DNA of 64,000 nt from Maea johnstoni (GCA_963942565.1 OZ012698.1:29672614-29736613); one strand, 5' to 3'. Counted from the first letter of the stretch, positions 42,897 through 53,579 are shown. Notes: generated by a model not told the origin, from the sequence alone. Made by a program: numbers and translations.

Positions 42897-43127
42897 TTCA
42901 CCAATTCATGTCTGAAATGCACAAAAATTACCTGGCTATTTTGGTTATACCTTTGATACCAGAGTATTTCCAAAAAGTATTTTAAAGAGAAGTGTTGATA
43001 AGATCCTAACCCAAAATTCTCCTTAAATTATATTGTGAATTTTTGATGAATTCCTAAGTTATTTTTTGAATTATCAAAGGATCTGACTATACTTATGAAC
43101 GAAATTATCAGGCATTAATTTGTAAAC
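42897..43127 (+). mobile_element. MITE-C copy, diverged
   Basis: TTCACCAATTCATGTCTGAA to CAGGCATTAATTTGTAAA; runs straight into the next C copy. Confidence 0.7.
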
Positions 43128-43343
43128 CCATTCATGCCCAAAATTGCCTAACAATTCTGGTGACATCTCTCCAACAAAAGCAATTTATAGAAAAAAATTG
43201 AAGGGGAATTGTTCACCAGAACTCTATTTACAACTCTCCTTCAAATAGTTTGTGAGTTTATGCCTTATTCAAAAGTTATTTTCAAAAGTATGATAGGTCC
43301 AGACGACACTCATCGAGTAGATCTCCGGGCATGAACGGGTTAA
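43124..43343 (+). mobile_element. MITE-C copy
   Basis: TAAACCCATTCATGCCCAAA to CCGGGCATGAACGGGTTAA; tandem with the preceding copy. Confidence 0.8.
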
Positions 43344-43507
43344 GAGATGACACACCTGAATCCTAATCTTGTTTTGAATAGAGAGAGATCTCTAGGCTTT
43401 TAGTGTCACCTGTATAGCTTATATTGGCACAATCGCAACTCACTGAGACCTCAAATTAAATTTAACAAAAACATCCCTCATGAATGGCGCATATTGAGTG
43501 CTATTCC

Positions 43508-43731
43508 TTAACTCTTTCAATGCTGTGACTGCTTTTGTCACAAGGCACAAGACTCAAAAATCTTTAAAAATCATCCAAATCTTGCCAGGTTGGTATTCAT
43601 TGGAAAGCTCTCATTGAGTACTAATGTATGAGTACCCATTTGTCGGGGTTTCAGTCTTTTTCTTTTTTTTAAAAACTTTTTTCACATTATTTTGTATAGA
43701 CCAAATTAGCTGCAAGCAGCTAAACGTTTAA
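43508..43731 (+). mobile_element. MITE-A copy sharing its TTAA with a MITE-B
   Basis: TTAACTCTTTCAATGCTGTG to GCAGCTAAACGTTTAA; the right TTAA starts the next element. Confidence 0.8.
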
Positions 43732-43958
43732 CCCATTTATGGTAAAAAGTTCTTCTAGAAATTGTTGTCTGGATCTAGAATACTTTTAATAATGATAATG
43801 GAATTAAGAATGATTTCGCAAAATATTTGAAAGGGAGTTGTTGGTAATGTTCTGATAAATATTTCTCCTTAAAATATTTTCCCAACTTTGCATTTGCCAG
43901 CAAGATTTCATTAAAATTGTTAGGCTGTTTTTGGCCATTTTGTGCATTAATGGGTTAA
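43728..43958 (-). mobile_element. MITE-B copy, full length
   Basis: TTAACCCATTTATGGTAAAA to TTGTGCATTAATGGGTTAA; shares its left TTAA with a MITE-A. Confidence 0.85.
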
Positions 43959-43984
43959 TCCAATTGTTTAATGCAGCAGCAAAA

Positions 43985-44078
43985 ATTTGGTTGATATTTC
44001 TCGATACAATACTTTTTCCCTTTCTGATATTGTTATTTGGTATTGTATCGAGCACTGGTAGCTATCCCTACTTACGTA
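43985..44078. mobile_element. hAT-like right-end fragment
   Basis: TCGATACAATACTTTTTCCC ... GTATCGAGCACTGGTAGC then TATCCCTA; like 20576..20697. Confidence 0.5.
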
Positions 44079-44199
44079 GTACACTGGTCTGACAAAGTAA
44101 CAGTTAGACATCTCTGATTGGCTCTGAGGGCTCAATCCAACCCCTTAACATCAGAAAATATTATATCAACATATAATCATTTTTTTTAATCCATACAAG

Positions 44200-44565
44200 A
44201 ACCATTTTCTTTAATTTAGGCTAAATAACAACTCCCTTCTGATAGATGAACCAAGTCACACCTGCAGACCCTTCAATAAGTCATGACGAGTCTAGTGAGG
44301 CAGAAATCCCCCAGGGGGAGCCTCTGACACATGGCTGCCTCATTGTGATCCCGGCAGATAAACTAATTCGTTATTTGTCAATTTCTGCCAATTGATGTGT
44401 ACGGTCTCCTTGACGACCATGGTTGTTTGGATACGGAGGCTGGCTGAATCACAGGTGGGAGAAGCCTAATGGAGATGAACTTCTCAAAAACGCACCGTTC
44501 TCTTTCCGAAGTAACGAACCTATTCATCAACGCTGCATGCAACTCAATCTCCAATGGAAGAAGCT
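44200..44565. other. Single-copy CpG/TAAT island, no recognised gene
   Basis: Contains GATAAACTAATTCGTTATTT, CAATTGATGTGTACGGTCTC and GGTTGTTTGGATACGGAGG. Candidate regulatory element; the 93-codon ORF has no motif. Confidence 0.4.
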
Positions 44566-44587
44566 TTCCAATATCATATTTTTGTTT

Positions 44588-44941
44588 TTTAACTCATTCA
44601 TGCCCGGAGAAACAGGTAATTTGACAGAGGAGCCAATAACACGACAAACCATGGTTACTTCTGCAAATATTTTAAATCATAGTTGTATCATAGGGAAAAT
44701 ATAGGTTTCCTCTATTTGATCTTGACTTTAGTCCTAAAGGATTAAGCATAAAGTGCCAAATAGAGGAAAACATGATAAACCCGTATTTTCCCTATGATAG
44801 TTGTGTTATCTTTTACAATATATTTGAAGAATAGTTATTGCTAATGTTCTTAATAACATTCCTCTTACAAATATTTTCCCAACTTTGCCTTCAAGATTTC
44901 ATCAAATTTGTCAGGCTGTTTTTGGTTGCTTTGAGCATTAA
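44588..44941 (-). mobile_element. MITE-B/C copy interrupted by a hairpin MITE
   Basis: TTAACTCATTCATGCCCGGA at the left, GGTTGCTTTGAGCATTAA at the right; split by 44689..44796. Shares its right TTAA with the next MITE-C. Confidence 0.75.
44689..44796. mobile_element. 108-bp hairpin MITE with 10-bp target repeat
   Basis: CATAGGGAAAATATAGGTTT at the left, complement ending TATTTTCCCTATG at the right, flanked by ATAGTTGTAT (44679-44688) and ATAGTTGTGT (44797-44806). The inner CCTCTATTTG/CAAATAGAGG also pairs. The 9-10-bp repeat suggests a Mutator-like element; superfamily unproven. Confidence 0.8.
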
Positions 44942-45160
44942 CCCCTTTATGCCAAGGATGCCCAAAGCCATCTGATCATTATGTGATAACTCCCTAACAA
45001 AAGCCATTTTCTAAAAACATTTGAAGGAAAAATGTAAATTAGACACTTACTTACAACCCCCCTTCAAATATTTTCCCAAATTAGGATTAATTTCAAAGTT
45101 ATTTTCAAAAGTATCACAGGTCCAGACAACAATAGTCAAGGAAATCTCCAAAAGGGTTAA
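44938..45160 (+). mobile_element. MITE-C copy, full length
   Basis: TTAACCCCTTTATGCCAAGG to CTCCAAAAGGGTTAA. Confidence 0.8.
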
Positions 45161-45233
45161 TATGGTGCCCACTGACCATCTTTGTGTTCTACTCTGTTCA
45201 CAAAATCTGAGCCCAACAGCAAGTTCAGTCACA

Positions 45234-45453
45234 TTAACCCATTGATGCTCGAGTTCCTGCATAAATTGTCGCCTGGATCAGAAAAACCTTTGACAATAAC
45301 TTTAGAATTAGGACTGGTCTGAAAAAATATTGAAGGAGAGTTGTTGCTAACATTCTGAATAACATTCCTCCCTCAAATATTTTCTTAATTTTGCCTTTGC
45401 CTTCGTGATTTAATCAAAATTGTAAGGCTATACTTTTAGCATTTATGGGTCAA
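45234..45453 (-). mobile_element. MITE-B, array unit 1
   Basis: TTAACCCATTGATGCTCGAG to TTTTAGCATTTATGGGTCAA. Confidence 0.8.
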
Positions 45454-45534
45454 AAATTCTATCAGGTGCCTGCAGACCATCGTTGTGTTCTTCACTGTTC
45501 ACACAAACTGAGCCCCACAGCAAGTTCCGTTACA

Positions 45535-45725
45535 TTAACCCATTGATGCCTAAGAGTTCCTCCATAAATTGCCGTATGGATCAAAAGTACTTTTGACAAT
45601 AACTTTAGATTAAGGACTGATTTTAAAACATATTTGAAGGAGATTTGTTGCTAAAGTTCTGAATAACATTCCTACTTCAAATACCTTTTGAATTTAGCTT
45701 TTGCCTCCAGGATTTAATTGGTTAA
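45535..45725 (-). mobile_element. MITE-B, array unit 2, right end cut
   Basis: TTAACCCATTGATGCCTAAG to CCAGGATTTAATTGGTTAA. Confidence 0.75.
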
Positions 45726-45834
45726 AAATATTATATTATATTATCAGTTAAAAATATTCCATCAGGTCCCTGCTGACCATCTTCGCGTTCTACACTGTTC
45801 ACACAATCTGAGCCCAACAGCAGGTTCCGTCACA

Positions 45835-46056
45835 TTAACCCATTATTACTTAAGAATTACCCCAGAAATTGTTGTCTGAACCTATGCTACTTTGGACGAT
45901 AACATCAAAAATTAAGATTGATTTCACAAAATATTTGAAGGAGAGTTTTTGGTAAAGTTCTGAATAACATTCCTCCTTCAAATATTTTTAAAATTTTGCC
46001 TTTGCCTTTATGATATAATCAAAATCGCCAGGCTAATTTGAGCATTTATGGGTTAA
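45835..46056 (-). mobile_element. MITE-B, array unit 3
   Basis: TTAACCCATTATTACTTAAG to GAGCATTTATGGGTTAA. Confidence 0.8.
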
Positions 46057-46137
46057 AAATTTCATCAGGTCCCTGCTGACCATCTATGTATTCTACACTG
46101 TTCAAACAATCTAAACCCCACGGCAAGTTCCGTCATA

Positions 46138-46358
46138 TTTACCGATTATTGCTTAAGAGTTACCCCAGAAATTGTTGTCTGAACCTATGCCACTTTTGAC
46201 AATAACATCAGAAATAAGACTGATTTCCCAAAATACTTGAAGGAGAGTTGTTGCTAATGTTCTTATCAACATTCCTCCTTGAAATATTTTCTTACTTTTG
46301 CTTTTGCCTGCAATATCTAATCAAAATTGTCAGGCTGCTTCGAGCATTTATGGGTTAA
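46138..46358 (-). mobile_element. MITE-B, array unit 4
   Basis: TTTACCGATTATTGCTTAAG to CGAGCATTTATGGGTTAA. Confidence 0.8.
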
Positions 46359-46439
46359 CAATTCCATCAGGACCCAGCTGACCATCTTTGTGTTCTACAC
46401 TGTTCACACAATCTGAGCCCCACAGCAAGTTCCGTCAGA

Positions 46440-46830
46440 TTAAGCTGTGAACACTCTCTGATTATAGCACTTGTGTTGGCGTTTCAGAGACCCACAGTTC
46501 ATCACATGATATTCATGCCGATCACCAACATACTCGGGACATAGAATATGGATTTGGCCTTTTATGTTCGCTTATGAATTATCCATGTTAATTAGGGTGT
46601 AATTATTAGAATAATGTTTATGGAAGCTACGATTATTGGTCGTAATCATCGTGGAATGAGTTAGTGTGGTTTTTATTGTGCGACTGGCACCACTTTGGGT
46701 AAAAATTAGCATTTACGTAGAGATTTTAATGTTGTACGTTTCTAGAATCATCCCTCCTGCATTTTATGGCGTTTAAACCTGTGTTTACAGCCCTATTCAT
46801 ACATGAGGTCAGAAGAACACTATATATGTT
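46440..46830. other. Single-copy CpG/TAAT island, no ORF
   Basis: Contains CATGTTAATTAGGGTGTAAT, ACGATTATTGGTCGTAATCA and GTTTTTATTGTGCGACTGG. The highest density of homeodomain-type TAAT/ATTA and SOX-type ATTGT cores I saw; candidate regulatory element. Confidence 0.4.
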
Positions 46831-46838
46831 TTTCTGAG

Positions 46839-47011
46839 TTAACCTATTCATGTCTGGAGGTCTTATTTACAATTGTTGTCTGGATTCACTGAACCTTAGA
46901 GAACAACTTTGGAATTAAGGGAAATTTGCAAAGGATTTGAAGGAGAGTTGTGGGTTAGGTTCTGAACAGCATTTCACCTTCACATATTTTCTGAAAAAAA
47001 TGCTCTGTTTA
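46839..47011 (-). mobile_element. MITE-C copy, cut by a SINE
   Basis: TTAACCTATTCATGTCTGGA to TTTTCTGAAAAAAATGCTCT; the right end is lost. Confidence 0.7.
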
Positions 47012-47190
47012 CAGATGGAAATGGTGGAGGAGAATGAAGTACCCAACCACTATCCCTAGGTCACTCGCACCTTTCTCACATGCCCTGAGCCATATCCCAA
47101 CCCAGGACCTTTGTCAGTTGTAAGAGAGATGAGATAGTCCATGATCAGAGCACTAGACTGCTCAGCTATCGGGGCAGTCCCTGCTGAAGA
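47012..47190 (-). mobile_element. tRNA-derived SINE (family S)
   Basis: Minus strand head GACTGCCCCGATAGCTGAGC then AGTCTAGTGCTCTGATC, B-box region eroded, body through AGAAAGGTGCGAGTGACC to CCACCATTTCC. Its head forms part of the adjacent minisatellite. Confidence 0.7.
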
Positions 47191-47770
47191 CAAAGGGTTT
47201 CCTGGTCTGCAAGAAGAGCTCAATAAATATATTGCTCTGCACCAAGGATCAGAGCACTAGACTGCTCATCTATTGGGGCAGCCCCTGCTGAAGACAAAGG
47301 GTTTCCTGGTCTGCGAGAAGAGCTCAATAAATCTATTGCTCCCCACCAAGGATCAGAGCACTAGACTGCTCATCTATTGGGGCAGCCCCTGCTGAAGACA
47401 AAGGGTTTCCTGGTCTGCGAGAAGAGCTCAATAAATCTATTGCTCCCCACCAAGGATCAGAGCACTAGACTGCTCAGCTATCGGGGCAGTCCCTGCTGAA
47501 GACAAAGGGTTTCCTGGTCTGCTAGAAGAGCTCAATAAATATATTGCTCCCCACCAAGGATCTGAGCACTAGACTGCTCAGCTATCAGGGCAGTCCCTGC
47601 TGAAGACAAAGGGTTTCCTGGTCTGCTAGAAGAGCTCAATAAATCTATTGCTCCCCACCAAGGATCTGAGCACTAGACTGCTCAGCTATCGGGGCAGTCC
47701 CTGCTAAAGTCAAAAAGGTTTCCTGGTCTGCGAGAAGAGCTCAATAAATCTATTGCTCCCCACCAAGGAT
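47142..47770 (+). repeat. Minisatellite of 104-bp units, about 6 copies, seeded by a SINE head
   Basis: Units begin GGATCAGAGCACTAGACTGC at about 47246, 47350, 47454, 47558 and 47662, after a first one at about 47140 that is the SINE head itself. Each carries GGGTTTCCTGGTCTGCGAGA and AGAGCTCAATAAATCTATTG. Very low divergence. Confidence 0.95.
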
Positions 47771-47967
47771 CAATGAAAACCCAATTAAAGGCCAATTATA
47801 GGTTCCAAAGTCTGAAAAATTGCCAACAATATGGGTTGACATTGATTCTTAAGTTTTTTTCCTCCTCAGCACCTATTCATCTTATAGTTCTGTCAAGCCC
47901 CACTGCAACACAGCAGCCAATCACACAAAAGAAACCTGGTTGATCCGGGCCTTGATAGTCGTGTGGT

Positions 47968-48461
47968 TTAAACCTTATCCTGCTGGTGGCTAATTTTGCT
48001 AATAAAGGTATTCGGTTTATAGTCTTGTATCCACCGAAGCGCTCACACAACCTTCCTCCCCTAGCAGGCCTGTACACACGGAAACCATTTCAATCCCCCG
48101 AGGGGATATTCCAGAGCACTGCCTTATACATGCTAGGTTCCCATTTTGCAGCAGGGTAGACTGAAGCAATATGGAATAAACTGTCTTGCCCAAGGAAAGA
48201 CCAAAGCGCCCTGGCAGGGAATTGAACCAGCGACCCTCTGATTACTAGTCCGACACCTAACCAAATGAGCTACTTTGTCCCCATACAAAATGATGATAAA
48301 AAGCTGAATAATGGCTGAAACCCTGGCACATGAGTACTCATCTGACAGAACTCAGCAAGAGCTTTCTAATGAATACCAACATAACAGGGTTTAGATGGTT
48401 ATCAAAACTCATTGCATCCTTGTGCTTTGGACGAAAATAGACTCAGCATTGGAAGGGTTAA
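47968..48461 (-). mobile_element. MITE-A interrupted by a SINE
   Basis: TTAAACCTTATCCTGCTGGT at the left, CAGCATTGGAAGGGTTAA at the right; the body is split after TAATTTTGCTAATAAA by the tRNA-derived SINE at 48006..48282. Confidence 0.85.
48006..48282 (-). mobile_element. tRNA-derived SINE (family F) inside a MITE-A
   Basis: On the minus strand it starts GGGGACAAAGTAGCTCATTT with an A-box (TAGCTCATTTGG) and a B-box (GGTTCAATTCC) about 50 bp on, then about 200 bp of non-tRNA body. The tRNA-like head is only loosely foldable, so it is a SINE and not a tRNA gene. I saw no second copy in the window. Confidence 0.75.
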
Positions 48462-48695
48462 GGCATTGCCACTGACTGGTGGCTGTCTCTCACCATTGCC
48501 TGGGTTCAAATCCCAGCTAGGGCATGTGAGAAAGTTGCCAGTGCCTAGGGATAAGGTGGTGCTTTTCACCAGGAACTCCAGTTTCCTCCACACTAGTCAC
48601 GACTAATCCCCTATACGGCAGAAAAAGTAACGAAAAATCGAAATTCCAAACCCAGCTCATCTAAAGTACAAAATCACATCATGTCCCTCAGATAA
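48459..48695 (+). mobile_element. tRNA-derived SINE (family S), A-box lost
   Basis: CTGTCTCTCACCATTGCCTG, B-box GGGTTCAAATCCC, GAGAAAGTTGCCAGTGCCTA, GGAACTCCAGTTTCCTCCAC and CTAGTCACGACTAATC. It directly abuts a MITE-A. Confidence 0.75.
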
Positions 48696-48954
48696 TACAC
48701 TCAAAAACTGTTTGGTTTGCCGTTCTTTGAAAATTGTTGTCGCTTCAGAGCATGTGAAAAACTGTTAGGATTGAGATCTTTTAAAAACTAGGAGGTGTTC
48801 AGGAAAAAAACAAAATTAGATTAAATTTCATTCTTATTCACCTCCCTCCTGACAGGAAAAAGGTCATGAGTTAATTTGGGAAAATGATAATCGTTAAAGT
48901 GCCACCCTGACAGACAATAAGGTGCAAGAGATGAAGATTTTCATGACTGTTGTG

Positions 48955-49160
48955 CTTGAAAAGACCTTCAATCTTTTGGTAATATATTTTTGACTAGAAC
49001 GCTTTTCAGAAAATATTTGAAAAAGAAATGCTCTTTAAAAATAAAACCATGACTTTCCTTCAAATATAGTCAATTTATGCTTAATTCCTAGGTTATTTTC
49101 AAAAGTAAAATAGGTCCAGAAAACACTTTCAATGAGATCTCCAAGCATGAATAGGTTATC
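48955..49160 (+). mobile_element. MITE-C copy, left end lost
   Basis: AAAATATTTGAAAAAGAAAT to CCAAGCATGAATAGGTTA. Confidence 0.7.
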
Positions 49161-49359
49161 CCCTACTAGACCTGGCATAGGTTGAAATATGGACCCCTAG
49201 CCTAGCTACTAGGCATTACTGTTTTTTTACTTCATCATACATAAATGTATGCCAGCACCTATACTACATACAGACTTGTGGCCTACTTTTGGCCATTTAG
49301 CTAACACAATTGCCATACGCGGGGGTTGTATTGACAATAAACTACCCTCTTATAGCGCA

Positions 49360-49680
49360 GTGCCCTCTATCCACAAAGGAGGACATCTAAATATGGCATG
49401 CTAATGGACCCCATGCCTCCCTCCCAGCACTCACGCTGGCCAGCACAAGAGCTACTGCAAGTTTTTTTTCCATGTTGCAGCAAATCTACCTGTTGTGCTG
49501 ATTGTCTTTCACACTGCACGGAGGACGAATGCGTTATCTGTGAGAGATAATTACCATGACACGAATCCTGGCTCTGCCTATCCGACTCCTGATTGGATGA
49601 TAACTCTTTCTCTACCACGCGTAACCATGGCAACAAAAACACCATTAAAAAAGAAAACAAAATCTCCTTGAATATTCAGA
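49360..49680. other. Single-copy CpG-containing island, no recognised gene
   Basis: Contains CACGGAGGACGAATGCGTTA, GAGAGATAATTACCATGACA and CTACCACGCGTAACCATGG. The 97-codon minus ORF has no motif. Confidence 0.35.
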
Positions 49681-49769
49681 AAACCTTCAGCTAAAAATGA
49701 TACATATGAAATTAATCAAAATGCTTCTGAAAATTTTGAGATGGCGAAAAGAAATAGGAAATTGCACGT

Positions 49770-49930
49770 AAAAATGTCGCCATGACGGAGAGCAGGAATG
49801 AGTGTGAAGTGTGATTGGCTCCTGGCATTGAGTAATCTTTCCGCATGAATGAACCACAATGAAGCAGGACTCCCGGGCTAATTACTCGACGACTCTCACA
49901 CTTTTTGATATCCTGAAGGCAGCTGAGACA
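49770..49930. other. Single-copy CpG/TAAT island, no ORF
   Basis: Contains GCCATGACGGAGAGCAGG, GTGTGATTGGCTCCTGG (CCAAT-box type) and CCGGGCTAATTACTCGACG. Confidence 0.35.
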
Positions 49931-50029
49931 CTATACTACCATGGATTGGAAAGTCTAGGTTGTTCATGGTTGACAATTTGCTAGCACCAATTTGTGATTA
50001 AAAATTTTTGTCAATTTTTCTGCCGTAGT

Positions 50030-50225
50030 GTGGCAAAGTCGTGACTAGATAGTTGAAAATGGTGAAGGAAACTGAAGAACTAGAAAAAAACACCGCTAAA
50101 CCCTAAAATTGACAACTCTTGCACATGGTCCAGCCAGGATTCCAACCCTGTTAGTGGTTAGATAGCTAGCAGTCAGTGGCAATGCCTCAGGCAACACTGT
50201 ATGAGCCATCAGGGCAGTGCCGCCA
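50030..50225 (-). mobile_element. tRNA-derived SINE (family S)
   Basis: Minus strand: GAGGCATTGCCACTGACTGC, CTAACCACTAACAGGGTTGG (B-box decayed), body through AGTTGTCAATTTTAGGG and CCACCA-like CACCATTTTCAACTATC. Confidence 0.7.
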
Positions 50226-50589
50226 AGAACATTGCAAAAATACAAGGTGACAGAGAAATATTGGGCACAAATAAATGATTGCTATGAGCAATTTCTAGGT
50301 AGATGGCACCCAGTAACTGCAGAACTGGAGAGACTCAAATAACGTGTTTTTTTCTACTTCAAAAAATGTTATAAAATAATGTACATAGTTATGTTATACA
50401 TATTATGTTCTTCTCTTTGTGCAACTTTTATTTATTGTCAATAGTGAAGGTCTTTTTACTTGAACTTTATTTTCTCTCATTCTGTTTGTATGTAAAATGA
50501 GAGGAGACATTTGTGTTTGTTTAAGATATGCAATAAACGAAAAACTTTTTAAATAAAAAAAATAAAAAAATCCTTTGTATGTATTTTAC

Positions 50590-50960
50590 AAACCAAATGA
50601 TTTATTCAAACTACCAATCCTTTCCATTTGCTAGTTAGAAAGACTGCAATTTCTAAAACCTTAATGTCAACCCCTGTCTCACAAAAAAGCTTAACTGATG
50701 GAATCACGTAGCAGGCGAAACCGGAGATGCTTGCGATATATACACCCAAGAAATCGTGAAAAGGCTGTTTACCTGACCTACACTCCTTGTTGTTTTTCTC
50801 CATCACCACGGAAACCTCGAAATAAACGCAACATCGTAGGTATGCGACTGTAGTTGATGACACAAACATGACTTGTGTTTGAAAAAGTTGTGGATACGCT
50901 ATTCTGTCTAGGTGAAGAAACTTCCAGAGCTTTCAGATATCATATCCTAATCATGCTAAA
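50590..50960. other. Single-copy island, no recognised gene
   Basis: Contains GGAATCACGTAGCAGGCGAA, CACGGAAACCTCGAAATAAA and ACATCGTAGGTATGCGAC. The 87-codon minus ORF shows no known domain. Confidence 0.3.
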
Positions 50961-50989
50961 AATCCCTTAAAAAGCATTGAGTAAATGCT

Positions 50990-51313
<324 letters not shown>

Positions 51314-51339
51314 TATCAATAACTTATGCAATAAAAAAT

Positions 51340-51578
51340 GCATTTATGAATATATTTGATGGGTAGTTGTAGGTTGAGTTCAAATGTACACAATTCTTTG
51401 CAAAGATTTTCCGAACTATTTGGGAACTATTTGAATGAGAAATGCCAATCAGAACACATCCAATAACTTTCCTTAAAATATTTTGAAAGTTGACACTTCT
51501 TTGCGAGGTTTATATCTTCAAAAGTATCATATCATCCAGATAGAACTTTTCAATTAACAGCCTAAGCATGAATTTACT
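51340..51578. mobile_element. Two broken MITE-C parts in opposite directions
   Basis: GATGGGTAGTTGTAGGTTGA (minus-type centre) then GAATGAGAAATGCCAATCAG and CCTAAGCATGAATTTA (plus-type). Confidence 0.55.
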
Positions 51579-51771
51579 TATTTGTTTACTTTTACTAGAC
51601 AATTAAGCAAACAATACTGTTGAGTACTATTAATCCGCCCCAAAAGTCAAAGCTTTTGAGCATTCATTGGCAATACCCTAGATTTCTCAACTATCGGGGA
51701 ACACCCTTTCTCTTCACACAGGAGACCTGACAGTCTAGAGGTTATCCTCTGAACTAAACCAGCTTTTGGAA

Positions 51772-51968
51772 ATATTTGATCTATGATACTTTTGATAACA
51801 AATTTGGAACTAAGAATGATTTTACAGTATATATGGAGGATACTTGTCAGAAATGTTCCTAAAAACGCTTCACCAGTTCTCTTTCAAATACATTTCCAAC
51901 TTCATTTTTGTCTGCAAGTTTTTTATCAAAAATTGTCAGGCTGCTTTTGGCGGCTATGAATGGGTTAA
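51772..51968 (-). mobile_element. MITE-B copy, left end lost
   Basis: GATCTATGATACTTTTGATA to GCTTTTGGCGGCTATGAATG then GGTTAA. Confidence 0.75.
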
Positions 51969-52194
51969 CACATCCATACCTGTAGCAGCCAAAACTGCCT
52001 GCCAATTTTGGTGAAATCTATCAAACAAAAGCAATATTTTGAAAATATTTGATGGAGAACTTTTCATTTGAACTCTATCTACAACTTTCCTCCAAATACT
52101 TAGCAAATTTATTCTTAGTTTTAAAGTTATTTTCAAAAGTTTGACAAGTTCAGATGACGCTGATCAAAAGTATATCCTGCCATGAATGGGTTAA
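51965..52194 (+). mobile_element. MITE-C copy, full length
   Basis: TTAACACATCCATACCTGTA to CTGCCATGAATGGGTTAA; shares TTAA with the preceding B. Confidence 0.85.
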
Positions 52195-52405
52195 TGCTCC
52201 ACAGAGCGTGCAAACAAACAGGAAGTACAATAGCAATATCATGCACTCTCAGGATCAGCAAAAGCAACGGTTTTCATCTCAGATGCATGAATAATTGAGA
52301 TAGGTATAATGGTATCTTGCTTTATTCATAGTTGAATTACATTTTTGTCTTTGATTGATCACTGCAAGTTTTTCCTCCACTAAACCCATCCTATTCCTTG
52401 ATGGA

Positions 52406-52419
52406 GGGGGGGGGGGGGG
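52406..52419. repeat. Poly-G tract
   Basis: 14 G in a row. Confidence 0.95.
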
Positions 52420-52532
52420 CAGAAATATTTTCATGCAGACTAAAAGTAGTCCACAGAGGGTCCATAGTGAAGTAGTACTAAGTAGTTCTTATTTATAAGT
52501 AAACTTAACTGGCCAAATGTAACCCATTGATT

Positions 52533-52645
52533 ATTAACCCATTCATGCCAGGAGATATACTTGACCAGTGTTGTCTGGACCTTTCAAACTTTTGAAAATA
52601 ACTTCGGAATGAAGCATAAATTTGCAAAATACTTGTAAGAGAGAT
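52533..52645 (-). mobile_element. MITE-C left half
   Basis: TTAACCCATTCATGCCAGGA to AAATTTGCAAAATACTTG; broken by family D. Confidence 0.75.
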
Positions 52646-52669
52646 GCATATGCATTTTTTTGAAAATGT

Positions 52670-53035
52670 CAAGCAAACAATTTAAAGCATATAATTGGAT
52701 TGTTTCACCTCAAAGTAATTTCCATGACATTGTATTAGGATATTATGCCTAATTTCAATAAGTAAATACACCTTTATGATTCAGAGAATATTGTGGTCTC
52801 TCTTGTAAAATAGGATGCCCTAAAAAAAATTAAAATAGCCAAGTTTGGGAACCAAGTTTCTAAATCCTGGCTAAGACCCTAGCAGCCACATTCTAATTAC
52901 AATAAGTAAATACACCTTTATGATTGTAATCTAAGTACATTGTGGTCTCCCTTGAAAAATAGGATGCCCCAAATTTTTACAATAGCTAATTTTGGGAACT
53001 CCGTTTCTAAATCCTGACTGAGACCCTGGCAGCCA
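52670..53035 (+). mobile_element. Family D copy with tandemly repeated right half
   Basis: ATTTCAATAAGTAAATACACC to CTGGCTAAGACCCTAGCAGC at 52750-52880, repeated at 52898-53035 (ACAATAAGTAAATACACCTT ... GACCCTGGCAGCCACAT). Confidence 0.7.
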
Positions 53036-53039
53036 CATA

Positions 53040-53330
53040 CATCATTCATTGATATCAGACATTTACATTACGGTCTGTAATTGCTCTCCATTGCTACTCG
53101 GAGACCAAGCTAACAGGATCTGCATTAATCTTGTATGATTGAGGAATGCCTTCTGCGGATAGAATAAAAATAAAACTACTCAGCATGGATGAGGCTAGGA
53201 ATGAATTGATGTTTCATGTTAACGTCAGCCCCTCGGACTACGCAGTACCCCAGAATGCTTCAAGTGTGCACAGGAGGGACAGTTAAAGAAAAGAAGTAGA
53301 GGATCTGTTTTGTTAAGCGGAGGTATATTT
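53040..53330. other. Single-copy island, no ORF
   Basis: Contains TTACGGTCTGTAATTGCTCT, CTGCATTAATCTTGTATGAT and CCCCTCGGACTACGCAGTAC. Candidate regulatory element. Confidence 0.35.
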
Positions 53331-53410
53331 TGAGCTAAAACAAAGAAAAGCTAGCTTTTTGATATAACCATACTTGTGCTATATATATTCAAAGTTTAAA
53401 AAAAACTGAA

Positions 53411-53453
53411 GGGGGGGGGGTTGCTGAATTTCACCCCCCCCCCCCCCCCCCCC
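53411..53453. repeat. Poly-G and poly-C pair
   Basis: G run 53411-53420 and C run 53434-53453, 13 bp apart; could form a hairpin. Confidence 0.95.
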
Positions 53454-53579
53454 TACACACACACCATATCTGAAACTAGATATCTACATCCAATGTGCCA
53501 TAATTTACACTAGTTACATCTACACAACTTCTGAGTAGAAAATAATCATTTTAAAGACTGGAGCTTATTTTGAAACAAA

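Larger units (their letters stand above)
45161..46440 (+). repeat. Tandem array of about 300-bp units (spacer plus MITE-B)
   Basis: The spacer (CTGACCATCTTTGTGTTCTA ... CACAATCTGAGCCCCACAGC ... AGTTCCGTCACA) recurs at about 45165, 45468, 45768, 46070 and 46375, each of the first four followed by an inverted MITE-B. Confidence 0.9.
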
